A stretch of DNA of 25,438 nt from Azolla pinnata (GCA_037176905.1 JBBBWG010032908.1:1-25438), one strand, 5' to 3'. Counted from the stretch's first letter, positions 10,101 to 19,908 are shown. The notes: generated by a model from the sequence alone, not told the origin. Made by a program: numbers and translations.

Positions 10101-12133
10101 CATACCTGTTGCTCAGAAGATAGTTTCCGGGATTGCATGGACGACATGTCTGAAGTGATCAGCTCTTGATGGGAGGAAAATTGTACATAAACATTCCTTC
10201 CCCTAGCAGAATGAATAATAACAAACATCAACACTTGAGTGATTCTGCCATCAAGCAACAAAAATGCATGCACTCCCAACTCTTCTCAAAAGAACCATAT
10301 CAAATATGAGGAAGCAATCTACCAGGAAACGAACACCAAGTACAACCACCGGTAAGAATTAACAAAAATTCAGATTTGAACCTTGCACAATTCTTGATGG
10401 CATCATACATAGACAGCACTCATGCAATCATTGCTAGCATAAACAAACATTTCGAGAATGGCCGAAAAATCTTAAAGAGGAATGACAATTTAGCTTCGCA
10501 GTATTTGACAACTGAGAGATTCTTGTGAGCAAACATACCAACAAACTGAATAATTGAGTGATTCAAAAGAATTTGGATACATTAATTGAGCCAGATTTCG
10601 AAGTGGTGGTTTACCTGATACTTGGCTGCACATCTTTGAAGTAGTGCATAGCATTGATTGCAGATGATAAGTCTTGCATTTGCAGGAGCGCCTGTAATGC
10701 AAAGATTCAATAAGCAGATCTATGCATAGCACGTTAATCAAAACTCTATGGTTGCAGATCCACAGATTTACCTGATTCTTGGTCCGGACCATAACAATCT
10801 TTGTGACCGTTCCAAAAGGTCGAACTAGCTGTGTAAGGTCATCCTGGAGTACAATTATTGCATTAAAACGTCTATTTCAAGTAGTGCATGAACAGACCAA
10901 TTATAGTTGTCCAAATGGGCATCATAGGTTTGTTCTTTATAGCTTTATAACAAGTATTCATTTCGTTAGCCAAACACTAGACCTATTGTTAATTGTAGCA
11001 AGTCTACACCTCCATAATTATCGAATAAGGTGAGCCATATTAACCTTAAGACTGTTTTTCCGAATTTATGGACATCCATAGCTACGGTGTTTGCAAGCAT
11101 TCTTAGTGGACTACTATCATATGAGATCATCTATTGACTTTCAGAGATGCCTACCATAAAAAAAAGGCACATAAATTTATAATGGTAGGCATGATATTCA
11201 AAAATAATATTCCCAGGCTTGATATTATTGGATGACTCTTCAAATAACATGGTAGCACAATGCGAACTTTATGACCAGACAACCCTTCTTTATGTAATTA
11301 GCAAGAATACGATACATAATCCATATTAGCAAACATCATAATTATGGTTCATATTTGTGATTCCTATCCACGCTCACATTCCTTTAACCATCAAGATTTG
11401 TGCTCTCAATTCCTGAGCATCAAGATTCACCACTCCAATCCATAACATACTACTTTCAAATATATTCCCACACCCCATATTTCACCTCCAGGATGATAAT
11501 AGAGATTATATATACTTACTTGAAGGGTACAAAAATGGAGTTAAAACCAAAGAGAAGTACCAAAACTAGCTTTTTTTTTCAAGCTGGTTTATTGACAATG
11601 CACACTGAATTGTAGAAATGTTGTGAGATGTAAATGTAATTATCATTAACGTCAAAGTCAATTGACCATAAAAATCTAATTTTTGTATGAGTAAACCGGA
11701 AATTCTTGCACTACAATGAAATTATATGTTTCTCTCCCAGTTTATGTTTTATCCCAGGTTTGCCTTTGTCACTCTAAACTAAACCATAGAATGTGGTAAT
11801 AGATGGCCATCATCACATCATCTCTCTTTGAGCAGACAATTTTCTCCAGAGAAAACAATGACAGATCATAATCATGACTAATGATCTCTCTTTCTCTCTC
11901 TATGCACGTGAATTTAGATCGTCTTTTTTGTAAAAATAGTTCTCAAGTCTCAATTTTGATTAGACACAGATTCAGGTTGTTTCCAAGAAAGGCACTCCTT
12001 ATGCAAAGAGACACATGCGCACAGAGCTTTACCTGAACCTTAATTTTGAGTACATAAATAAACAAGGATAGCTTACCTCGGAGATCTCTGAGCCAACATT
12101 GCGGAGATGAAGCACTCTAGACGGTTCCGACAT
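7185..12133 (-). CDS. PTB3: Polypyrimidine tract-binding protein, PTB3 type (14 exons, 468 aa, four RRMs)
   Basis: PTB binds CU-rich RNA in the nucleus and controls alternative splicing. Exons on the minus strand in transcript order: 12133-12077, 10843-10772, 10691-10615, 10202-10106, 9933-9801, 9250-9186, 9093-9044, 8960-8919, 8811-8754, 8669-8612, 8521-8472, 8125-8012, 7897-7754, 7574-7185. They sum to 1407 nt in one frame. The product starts MSEPSRVLHLRNVGSEISE and follows Arabidopsis PTB3 throughout. RRM1 is about residues 6-80, RRM2 about 105-185 (PNRILLITIHNPLYPI, GRNIYDGCCTLDIQFS), RRM3 about 278-360 (DADKLFNLFSNYGNIVRIKF) and RRM4 about 391-466 (MIHVSSLPTDVTE). A flexible Gly/Ser/Asn-rich linker of about 80 residues separates RRM2 and RRM3. 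Intron 1 is 1233 nt. The intron 9185-9094 starts with GC instead of GT. The 172-nt intron 10105-9934 is CU-rich in the transcript. Identity is very secure. Confidence 0.95.
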
Positions 12134-12669
12134 GACCTTCTTCCTGTGAATGTGTGCGTGTGAAGGGGCGCCGCGGGAAGCTTAGCGGAAATCAGATACG
12201 CAAAAACAAAATAGGAGGGGAGACGAAGGCATACCCTAAACCCTAATTGAAACGCTATTGTGCATACCTTTACCTGTTTTCTGTCCTCTTCTCTTGTTCT
12301 CGCCCTTGCAGGTTTTCTAACTTCTTAGATGCGGCGAGTCGCTGGCTTCCTTCGTCCCTTTCTTCTTTCGTCTGTTTCTCCTCCTCCTTCTTGCCCGGGC
12401 CGCGTTTGTGACAAGAGCAGATCCGAGACGCACAGACACAAGAGAGCGAAGGAATGGAATGCAAGAAACGCAGCTGCTGTTGTTGCTGCTTCTTCTTCTT
12501 CCCGCTGCTGCTTCTTCTTCTTCCTGCTTCTTCCTTCTTCTTCTTCTTCTTCTTCTTCTTCTTCTTTTTCTTCTGCTTTTATTTTAGGGCAAATCTCATG
12601 TTCTTTTGCTGTATGAACAAAAGATAAGAGAGTACAAGAACTGGGATAGAGAAAAAAATGGCTTTGTTT
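12134..12669. other. PTB promoter/5' UTR region with CTT-rich tract
   Basis: Upstream side of the minus-strand PTB gene. An imperfect CTT/CTG tract covers about 12481-12577. A plus-strand frame at 12329-12616 ends in this low-complexity tract and is not credible as a gene. Confidence 0.45.
12233..12248. promoter_or_regulatory. Telo-box-like element upstream of PTB
   Basis: ACCCTAAACCCTAATT contains the AAACCCTAA telo-box known from promoters of plant translation and growth genes. It lies about 100-115 nt upstream of the PTB start codon. A role here is inferred from position and sequence only. Confidence 0.4.
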
Positions 12670-12865
12670 TGACCTAATTCAACCCTACTCCGGATCGATC
12701 TCTAGATTGTTCTGACCTAATTCAACCCTAGTCTGGATCAATCTCCAGATTGTTTTGACCTAATTCAACCCTACTCTGGATCGATCGATCTCTAGATTGT
12801 TCTGACCTAATTCATCCATCAATCTCTAGATTGTTTTGACCTAATTCAACCCTATTCCAGATCTC
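12670..12865. repeat. Minisatellite, 43-bp unit, about 4.6 copies
   Basis: Units begin TGACCTAATTCAACCCTA and end CTAGATTGTTC/T. Unit lengths are 43, 43, 47 (an extra GATC) and 34 (internal deletion), followed by a partial fifth copy. Starts are at 12670, 12713, 12756, 12803 and 12837. Confidence 0.9.
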
Positions 12866-13989
12866 ATTATGACCACTGTCATAACCAGCTCGCTGTACAA
12901 ATCGATGGGGTTGAACTCTTGACCCCTTGCTCTCCATAATGTCGTGGATACATTAGAGTTGGTAGAGAGAAAGTTGGATAGATAGATATTTAGAGGTTGC
13001 ATACAAACTAGCCCTATTCTTATGTATGTCATGTGTCGGAGCGATTAGCAGTTCTGACATATTGCTGACGGATGTCATGATCCAAAAGTTGTTGTGTTTT
13101 GGTCAGAGAAAAAGATGTGTGGAAAAGCCATAGATGATTGGAAGCAGAGCAGTGCGTCGAATATCGACGGAGGGCTGATACTCGAGCTCCTAAACCTGGT
13201 TGCGACAGATTGTTGTCCATGATCAAGTAGCACGTGTGGCTCATGCCTCGGATTACATGAAAATTGTGCAAGTCGCGATCAATTGGTACATGGAAGATAA
13301 GGGCAAAGAAAACATTGGAGTTGAACCATGAAGACAGCGCCTCCAAGGTACTGTTAATGCATCTCAAAAATACAAAGATCACCTGCTCTCCTTATCTTTC
13401 AATTCATCGTAGTTCCATACGTGTCGACTCGGCTTTTCTGTTAGAGAGTCACTCGTGAATGAAGCATATTGCACCTCTACGTGCTTCATCTTTGCCTGAA
13501 AGATAGGCACATAATAACGCATTCTCTGAATCATCAAGAAACGTAAAGAATGCGAGAGCACCCAAATGAAGTTGTATGGCTTGTATATTTAGTGAACGAC
13601 TTTCTTGTCATACTTAGGTTGCCTTTTAGCCATTATGCCGTGCATGGTGAATTGTCGATGTTTCTTGATAATGGGAACAAGCATATATTGTTCCCAAATC
13701 GAGATCTAGCACAATGTGTCTTCACCGAAGACCATGCCACAACACATCTGCTATTCATAGTTTGGTCATCGAAACACCCGAATTCTCCATCAATGCCACC
13801 ATTCAAGGAATACACATTTCTTCACTCGAATCGATACCTTCATACATTGGTCTCACATCCTCAAGGGTAACTGCAAAATTGTTTTCAACAGCTCTTTCTA
13901 AAACATTTGGTTGCTTCAAATTGATCACAACAGATCATAGGCCTACAAATCAAGCAAGTATATGCTTTGCCATGTCGCCGCCATTACCA
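12866..13989. other. Intergenic region with possible degraded coding remnants
   Basis: No intact gene. Two stretches read like decayed protein sequence. On the plus strand at 13218-13331 the translation includes DYMKIVQVAINWYMEDKGKE before a stop. On the minus strand at about 13871-13633 it begins VTLEDVRPMYEGIDSSEEM and then meets several in-frame stops. I cannot name a family; an old transposon or pseudogene fragment is possible, and chance is not excluded. Confidence 0.2.
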
Positions 13990-14003
13990 TCATATCGTCA
14001 TCA

Positions 14004-14031
14004 TCTTCTTCTTCTTCTTCTTCTTCTTCTG
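14004..14031. repeat. CTT microsatellite
   Basis: About nine consecutive CTT/TTC triplets immediately to the left of the 51-bp repeats. Confidence 0.9.
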
Positions 14032-14054
14032 CACTTGAGCTTTCTCTGGTCATT

Positions 14055-14475
14055 ACCCTCCCATCAATGGAGATTCTGGTTCAAACAATCTCAAGAACTG
14101 TCACTACCCTCCCATCAATGGAGATTACAGTTCGAAGAATCCCAAGAACTGTTGCTACACTCCCATCAATGGAGATTCTGGTTCGAACGATCCCAAGAAC
14201 TGAGTAAATTAGCCCATATTATTGCATCAATGGAGATTGGACTTCAAACAATCCCAAGAAACTGTTTGAAATAGTCTTTAGGTATCACCCTCGCATCAAC
14301 GGTGATTACAGTTCGAACAATCCCAAGGCGCTGTCACCATCACCATCACGGTCACTGTCATACCGTCATCATCATCTTCTTCTACACTGTAGATTCGTCC
14401 CATTATTACCCTTGCATCGATGGAGATCACAGTTCGAACAATCCCAACACAAGAACTGTGTGAAATGGCCTCTCC
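14055..14475. repeat. Diverged tandem repeats around an ATCAATGGAGATT core
   Basis: The core CATCAATGGAGATT followed by TTCGAACAATCCCAAGAACTG recurs at 14062, 14113 and 14164 with a 51-bp period. It returns more loosely at about 14226, 14294 and 14417. Because 51 is a multiple of three, one plus-strand frame shows a 17-residue repeat (SHQWRFWFKQSQEL), but nothing else supports coding. A short CAT/CAC-rich stretch interrupts at about 14335-14380. Confidence 0.8.
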
Positions 14476-14560
14476 ATCCAAGAATTATGTCCTCCACACA
14501 CTGCAGGCTATGCCCTCACTAAAGCACCTTGCCAGCATCCAAGGCACAGATTACAGTTTG

Positions 14561-15033
14561 AAGCATCCATGGTGGAGATTAACTGTTCAAACTGTTCAGC
14601 ATAAAAACCATGATTTTCTTTCCAAATTGCTAACATGTTTTCTTTGTACAAATAATCTCTTTGCAACACACAGGATCTTGCTCTCCAGCTAAAGCATTTT
14701 GCTAGCATCAATGGAGATTACAGTCAAGGTTGAAAACAAAGAATTCTGGACCATGATAAGAAGACGAAACTTCCAGGGTCAGAGATTACAGTTTGAACCA
14801 GAGATTATAGTTCAAAGCATCCATGGTGGAGATTTACTGTTCAAACTGGTCAGCATAAAAGCCATGATTTTCTCTCCAAATTGCTAACATGTTTTGTTTG
14901 TACACAGAACAATCAGTTGACAAATAATCTCTTTGCAACACACATGATCTTGATCTCCAGCTGAAGCATTTTGTTAGCATCAAATGGAGATTACAGTCAA
15001 GGTTGAAAACAAAGAATTCTCAATGATGATAAG
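14561..15033. repeat. Tandem duplication, about 205-220 bp copies at 254-bp spacing
   Basis: The block beginning AAGCATCCATGGTGGAGATT occurs at 14561 and 14815. In both copies it runs through CCAAATTGCTAACATGTTTT, AATAATCTCTTTGCAACACA and CAGTCAAGGTTGAAAACAAA to an AAGAATTCT end (about 14765 and 15033). The second copy has an insertion of about 15 bp (ACAGAACAATCAGTTGAC region). Confidence 0.85.
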
Positions 15034-15377
15034 AAGAACTAACTCTTTTAGAGAATTGTTTTTCCTTCCCTGCAAAAAAGCCACGGTTTTTCTCTGAACA
15101 GCAAGCAGCATCCAAAGGTGCCGTTCTCTGGAAAATAGAAGGCTTACAAAAACAATGAATTAAAACACCGTGTTATGCCATAGCTTCTCTGCGCACACAG
15201 TCTTGACCGATCCCTTTCGCTCCCTGTAAGCCTTGCAGAAGCTCCGTGTGCGGGAGCTTCTACGGCAAAAAATACTCTAGGCAGTGATCAAGAAACACAG
15301 TGAGAACAAGGTCTACGAAAGGAGGGAAAAGGAGAGACAAGAAAAGCTACGCAGTTTTTCGCCGAAGAAGAAGAAGC
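15034..15377. other. 3' flank of the plastid L10 gene
   Basis: Probably 3' UTR and terminator of the minus-strand ribosomal protein gene. I see no independent feature. Confidence 0.4.
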
Positions 15378-16106
15378 TTAAGCTTTGTTCCCTCCTTCTG
15401 CTTCTTCCAGCTTCTGCACGTATGCTTTCAAGGTGAGAACGAGCTCTCTGGATGGAGCTTGCAGCGTAGCAACGAGGCTGGAAGCCGGTGCATTCAAGCT
15501 GCCGAGAAGCTTGGCGTAGATCTCAGCTCGGGAAGGCAAGGTCTCCAACACCTTCACCTCTTCAGGCGGGTAGAACTTCCCTTCGAACACGGCCCCGGTG
15601 AAATCGTTGGAATCCAGCTTCAGCTCCTTCTGCAGATCTCGGTACGGTTTCAGCGCAGCCGGAATCTCTTCCGACTTCACGAACATCCAGGCGTTCATTC
15701 CTTTCAGGCACGGCTTCAGCGCCTCCCATGGCGTCCCTTCGATGGCCTTCCCGACGAGCTTGTTCTTGGCCACTGTGAGCGTCACTGTCTCGGGCAACTT
15801 CCGCCGTATCTCCTGCATCTGCTTCACCGTCAGACCGGTGTATTTTATGCCGGCCACGAGGTAGGATCCCTCCAGGTTCTCCTTCACCTTCTCCACGGTA
15901 GTTTCCTTCTTCTTCCTGCTGATCGCCATGTCCACGCGCAGAGCGGCGGGCGCGGGGCAGCATGGCGAGGCTTGCTGAGACAGCAGCGATGGCGAGGAGG
16001 AGGACGGGGAGGCGAAGAAGGAGGAGTAGCGGAGAGAAGAGGGAGAGTCGCACAGGGAAGAGGAAGAAGAAGACGGAGAAGAAACCGCAGGCATCGCCAT
16101 AGCCAT
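15378..16106 (-). CDS. RPL10: Plastid 50S ribosomal protein L10 (uL10c), nuclear-encoded, 242 aa
   Basis: uL10 forms the base of the ribosomal stalk and anchors the L7/L12 dimers that recruit translation GTPases; this copy acts in plastid ribosomes. One intronless frame contains AISRKKKETTVEKVKENLEG, GLTVKQMQEIRRKLPE, VAKNKLVGKAIEGTPWEALK, GMNAWMFVKSEEIPAALKPY, DFTGAVFEGKFYPPEE and PSRAEIYAKLLGSLNAP, collinear with Arabidopsis plastid L10. The first 55-60 residues are rich in Ser, Pro and Ala with almost no acidic residues, typical of a chloroplast transit peptide. I chose the ATG at 16106 (MAMAMPAV). The frame stays open for another 32 codons to 16202, but that part is translated from the TGCA repeat array and is probably 5' UTR. 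No frameshift or missing part is seen. Confidence 0.94.
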   Translation of the reverse strand: MAMAMPAVSSPSSSSSSLCDSPSSLRYSSFFASPSSSSPSLLSQQASPCCPAPAALRVDMAISRKKKETTVEKVKENLEGSYLVAGIKYTGLTVKQMQEIRRKLPETVTLTVAKNKLVGKAIEGTPWEALKPCLKGMNAWMFVKSEEIPAALKPYRDLQKELKLDSNDFTGAVFEGKFYPPEEVKVLETLPSRAEIYAKLLGSLNAPASSLVATLQAPSRELVLTLKAYVQKLEEAEGGNKA

Positions 16107-16149
16107 GAGCTCCAAGGTCTTCTTCTTCTGAGGATAAGGAACAGGTTTG

Positions 16150-16880
16150 GGCTCATGTATGTATGTGCGCGTGCGCATGCATGCATGCATGCATGTGCGC
16201 ATGCGTGTTTATAAGTGTGCATGCATGTTTGTATGTATGTGTATGTATGTGTGCATGCGTGCGTGCGTGTGTGTATGCATGTGTCTGTATGTATGTGTGC
16301 GTATGTGGGTATGCGTCGATGAATGAATGATATGAACGCAAGGATGAATGAATTGATTGAAGGATGTGTAAGCATGTAGGGGCTGAACATGAATGTATGC
16401 GTTCGTGCATGTATGCATGTGCGTATGCATGTGTGCATGCATGCATATGCGCCCTGCATGTACGTATGTCGTTAGGAGCTGCGTATGAATGTATGTATGC
16501 ATGTGTGCGTGCGTGTGGAAATTGCGTATGTGTGTATGTATGTATGTATGTATGCATGCATGGGTGCATGTGGTAACTGCGTATGTATGTATGTATGTGT
16601 GCGTATTTATGCATGTGTGTGCATGTAGTAACTGCGTAGGTATGTATGTATGTATGTATGTATGTGTGCATGTAGTAACTGCATATGTATATGTGTGTGT
16701 ATGTATGTATGCATGTGTGTGTGCATGTAGTAACTGCGTATGTATGTTTGTATGCATGTATGTATGCATGCATGTGTGTGCGCATGTAGTAACTACGTAT
16801 CTATGTTTGTATGTATGTATGTATGCATGTATGTATGTATGTATGTGTGAAGCATGCATGCATGTATGTGTGTAGGGATG
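16150..16880. repeat. TGTA/TGCA-rich compound microsatellite with higher-order units
   Basis: About 730 bp dominated by GTAT, GCAT and GTGT tetranucleotide steps. Within it a longer unit marked by GTAACTGCGTATG recurs at about 16573, 16628, 16675, 16730 and 16789, so the spacing is roughly 47-59 bp. It starts some 45 bp upstream of the chosen L10 start codon. Long open frames rich in His, Tyr and Thr on one strand and Cys, Met and Val on the other are by-products of the repeat. Confidence 0.9.
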
Positions 16881-18266
16881 AGCGAATGAATGTATGCGAT
16901 CTGCGTATGAAGTCTTTTGTGCCAATAGATGTGTTTTACTACAGGTCAATCAAGATTTGTGTATAAATTTGCTCGCAAAGTAAGTAATCCCACGATCAAA
17001 CTACACTGTGCAGATGAAAGCTCTACGATTCTACACAACTCCTTGCATACAAACGATAAAAACCGACTTGTTCAAACTCGGATCGAACGTAGACAACAAA
17101 CGAGAATAATTCAGCTACAAGATCATCAAAAATCCAGGTCAAGGATGGTGCAGAACATGTTCTCCCCAAAGGCGATGGCCCATTCGAGAATATTCCAGAA
17201 TGGAGACTTGCAGCTGTATTTTCACACGATACAATAAGATTTTCGAAAACAGAGAATGATCTTGGATAATGTTTCTGAGATATCCACAACTACTGCCGAG
17301 ACGCAACAAGATCTAGCAATAATTTTTAATTGGCTCCACAATTTGGTGCACCGCATCTTGTTGTATGTTCTCTTGTGATCGGGCAACGACGTCGACCGAT
17401 TCGTAACTTCCTCTGCTCTAGAAGAGAGGCCAGATCATGAAGTAAGATAGGGCATTTTGCATGTGATTTCCATGTCCAACAAGTTTCTAAAAGCTTCCAA
17501 AATAAAAGTCATGTTAAGATTTGAACATTTGTGCCTCTTATAGTAGAATCAATTGTACTCATTTACCGTATAATCTTATCATGTTACACATACGTCATGC
17601 TCAAGAAATTTTTAAAAGCTTCTCGAACAAAAGTCATGTCAAGATTCAAACGCTTGACCTCGTACACTATAAGAAGTCCAAGTGTTTTAACCTTTAAGTT
17701 TAATGTTTGTCGTGCATTAGTATCTCCATCTCTTGCCCTAGCTTTGCTCTGCTTGGCTCTGCTCTACGGGCTCCGGATGATTGCCACATCAGAGCGAGCA
17801 TTCATGTGGTGAAGAACGAGTTTTGTTTATTTTCCATTTACGTATGTGTCTTCTGGTGAGCGCCCCGCGCCCATTCATCAGAGCATGCTCGCACCAGAAG
17901 AGCGCTCGCTGTAATCGGAACTCAGCCTCATAGTCTGGTGAGAAGCACGGGCGGAATAATCAATTCATCCGATGATGATGCTTGAACGGATCTCGATCGG
18001 GAGGAGGAAAGCAGAAGCAGCAGGAGGCGATCTACCTGCGGACTGATGTTCATACGCGTTGCTTGCTGATCGATCATCTGTTCTGCTCATCATGCCAGAA
18101 CATGCATACATGTATGCTCCTGGGCACTGTAGCAGCAGAACCGCTCTTTTCCAGCGGGGCGTGGTCCCTGGCCGAACATGTTAACTACGTACGATGGTGG
18201 GTGCAGAGAAAGACAAGCGAGCAGCACGGGTGCGATTCCGGCCATTTCGGCTTTCAGATGCGGCAT
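16881..18266. other. Intergenic region, no gene recognised
   Basis: Mixed-composition DNA. A diverged direct repeat of about 62-65 bp (TTTCTAAAAGCTTC...AAAAGTCATG.TAAGAT) occurs at about 17470-17531 and 17592-17656. No tRNA, rRNA or transposon domain is visible. Confidence 0.4.
17126..17213 (-). other. Possible terminal exon of an unrecognised minus-strand gene
   Basis: On the minus strand, after an acceptor-like AAAATACAG, the sequence reads CKSPFWNILEWAIAFGEN then MFCTILDLDF and a TGA stop at 17128-17126. The residue mix looks like protein, but no upstream exon was found and chance is quite possible. Confidence 0.15.
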
Positions 18267-18267
18267 C

Positions 18268-18332
<65 letters not shown>

Positions 18333-18512
18333 GTAGCAGCAGCAGCAACAACAACAACAGCAACAGCAACAACAACAACAACATCAACATCAACACCATC
18401 ACCACCATTATCATCACCATTATCATCACCTTCATCATCATCATCATCATCATCATCAGCAACAGCAACAACAACAACAACAACAACAGTAGCAACAACA
18501 ACAACAACAACA
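18267..18512. repeat. Compound CAT / CAA / CAG microsatellite
   Basis: A CAT run of about 20 triplets, then CAG/CAA triplets, then mixed CAT/CAC, a second CAT run and a second CAA run. All three reading frames stay open on both strands and give homopolymer translations, so the overlapping frames are not genes. Confidence 0.95.
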
Positions 18513-18711
18513 CACGACCAACATCATCTTGTTTGCCCTTTTTTCATCCGCCTCTGTGTCCATGTGTCGGGTGCATTCGACTGTCAGATGGCACTTATTT
18601 CGAGGGCTTTAGGGTTTAGGCCCAGAGAGAAAGCCAACAAACATGTCCTTGTTTCTTTCTGGGCAAGGTTCAGGGGTTTAATCTCATAGAAGAAGCCAGA
18701 AGAAGCAAGAA

Positions 18712-19269
18712 CCTCTCATCAAAAGAAACAGAACCCTAAAAAGCGAGAACCTCTCATCAAAGCAATAGAACCCTAAACCCTAAACCCCTAAACCTTTCAT
18801 GAAAGCAACATAACCCTAAACCCTAAACCCCTAAACCTCTCATCAAAGCAACAGAACACTAAACCTCTCATCAAAGCAACAGAACCCTAAACCTCTCATC
18901 AAAGCAACAGAACCCTAAACCCTAAACCCTAAACCTCTCATCAAAGCAATAGAACCTTAAACCCTAAACCCCTAAACCTCCCATCAAAGCAACAGAACCC
19001 TAAACCTGTCATCAATGCAATAGAACCCTAAACCTGTCATCAATGCAACAGAACCTTAAACCCTAAATCCCTAAACCTCCCATCAAAGCAATAAAACCCT
19101 AAACCTCCCATCAAAGCAACAGAACCCTAAGCGTCTCATCAAAGCAACATAACCCTAAACCCTAAACCCCTAAACCTCTCATCAAAGTAGCAGAACCCTA
19201 AACCTCTCATCAAAGTAGCAGAACCCTAAACCTCTCATCAAAGCAACAGAACCCTAAACCCTAAATCCT

Positions 19270-19272
<3 letters not shown>
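18712..19272. repeat. Telomere-like satellite, 16 units of 28 or 42-43 bp
   Basis: Sixteen head-to-tail units begin CCTCTCATCAAAGCAACAGA and end CCCTAAA. Lengths in order are 38, 43, 43, 28, 28, 42, 43, 28, 28, 43, 28, 28, 43, 28, 28 and 42, adding to exactly 561 bp. Long units equal a short unit plus CCCTAAA-CCCTAAA or CCCTAAA-CCCCTAAA. CCCTAAA is the plant telomere heptamer. An opposite-orientation TTTAGGGTTTAGG lies at about 18608-18620. Confidence 0.93.
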
Positions 19273-19312
<40 letters not shown>

Positions 19313-19389
19313 GGGGCATCTCTGCAAATATCTAAAGTAGAGAGAGAGAGTGTGTGTCTTCTTCTTCTTCTTCTTCTTCTTCTTCTTCT
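19270..19389. repeat. AAG tract and CTT tract in inverted arrangement
   Basis: An AAG-rich run (about 19270-19313) is followed about 45 bp later by an uninterrupted CTT run (about 19357-19389). The two are complementary. A GAGAGAG/TGTGTG stretch lies between them. Confidence 0.85.
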
Positions 19390-19504
19390 CTGTTTCTCAG
19401 CTTCGAGCTCCGAGCTCCGAGCTCCTTCTGTCTGACGACTCCGATTCTCCTCTGTCGATCCGTTCCTCATGTGGGTTTCGTATCAGACAGCTGCGCAGAC
19501 GGCG

Positions 19505-19529
19505 ATGGCGACAGGTCGGGCCGAGAAAG
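19505..19529 (+). other. Possible alternative first coding exon of the SLC4-like gene
   Basis: GGCGATGGCG is a strong plant start context, similar to that of MAD2 here. The frame reads MATGRAEK and then meets the donor G|GTAAGC in phase 1. A phase-matched acceptor (GTGGAAG|GA at 20960/20961) would join it to residue R10 of the long exon, replacing the first nine residues with MATGRAEKG. The intron would be about 1.43 kb. The sequence supports it but does not prove it. Confidence 0.35.
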
Positions 19530-19825
19530 GTAAGCATTCCTCCCTCCCTTCCGCCCAACCGCCCAAAAGAACGCAGCAGCAGCAGCCGCAGCAGCTTTCT
19601 TTTGCTCCGCCTCCTCCATTATTCCTCGTGCACAGACAGGCACGGATCTGTCTGTAGTTTGGGAACTCCAACGCCGCTCTCTGCTCTCTCTGTCAAACAA
19701 ACAAAACACTTGCTCCTGAAGCAACATGGTGGATCCGAGACGGAAAAACGGAGAAAAAGAAGCGAGTCAGAGGGAGGGCAGGGGAGAGCAAGAGAAGCAA
19801 GAAAGAGAAAGAAAGAACGGAAGGA

Positions 19826-19828
<3 letters not shown>

Positions 19829-19906
<78 letters not shown>
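19829..19906. repeat. GA microsatellite, about 38 copies
   Basis: An uninterrupted GA dinucleotide run. It lies in the region that would be intron or 5' leader of the SLC4-like gene. Confidence 0.97.

Positions 19907-19908
<2 letters not shown>

Noticed and set aside
13714..14274. Open frame of 186 aa with a 17-residue repeat
   Set aside because: The repeat follows from a 51-bp tandem DNA repeat. Another frame is open over the same repeats and nothing else suggests coding.
14055..14475. CRISPR array or tRNA cluster (regular repeats, TTCGAA motifs)
   Set aside because: Plant nuclear context, units are adjacent without distinct spacers, and no acceptor or anticodon stem can be drawn.
16153..16949. 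His/Tyr/Thr-rich frames of 210 and 246 aa upstream of L10
   Set aside because: They are direct translations of the TGTA/TGCA repeat array in two frames; no non-repetitive protein part.
17470..17656. Long terminal repeats of a retrotransposon
   Set aside because: The two diverged copies are only about 62-65 bp and 122 bp apart; no TG..CA ends, primer-binding site or polymerase sequence lies between them.
17982..18689. Open frame of 235 aa with Ser and Thr runs
   Set aside because: Most of it is the CAT/CAA microsatellite; all three frames are open, and there is no domain outside the runs.
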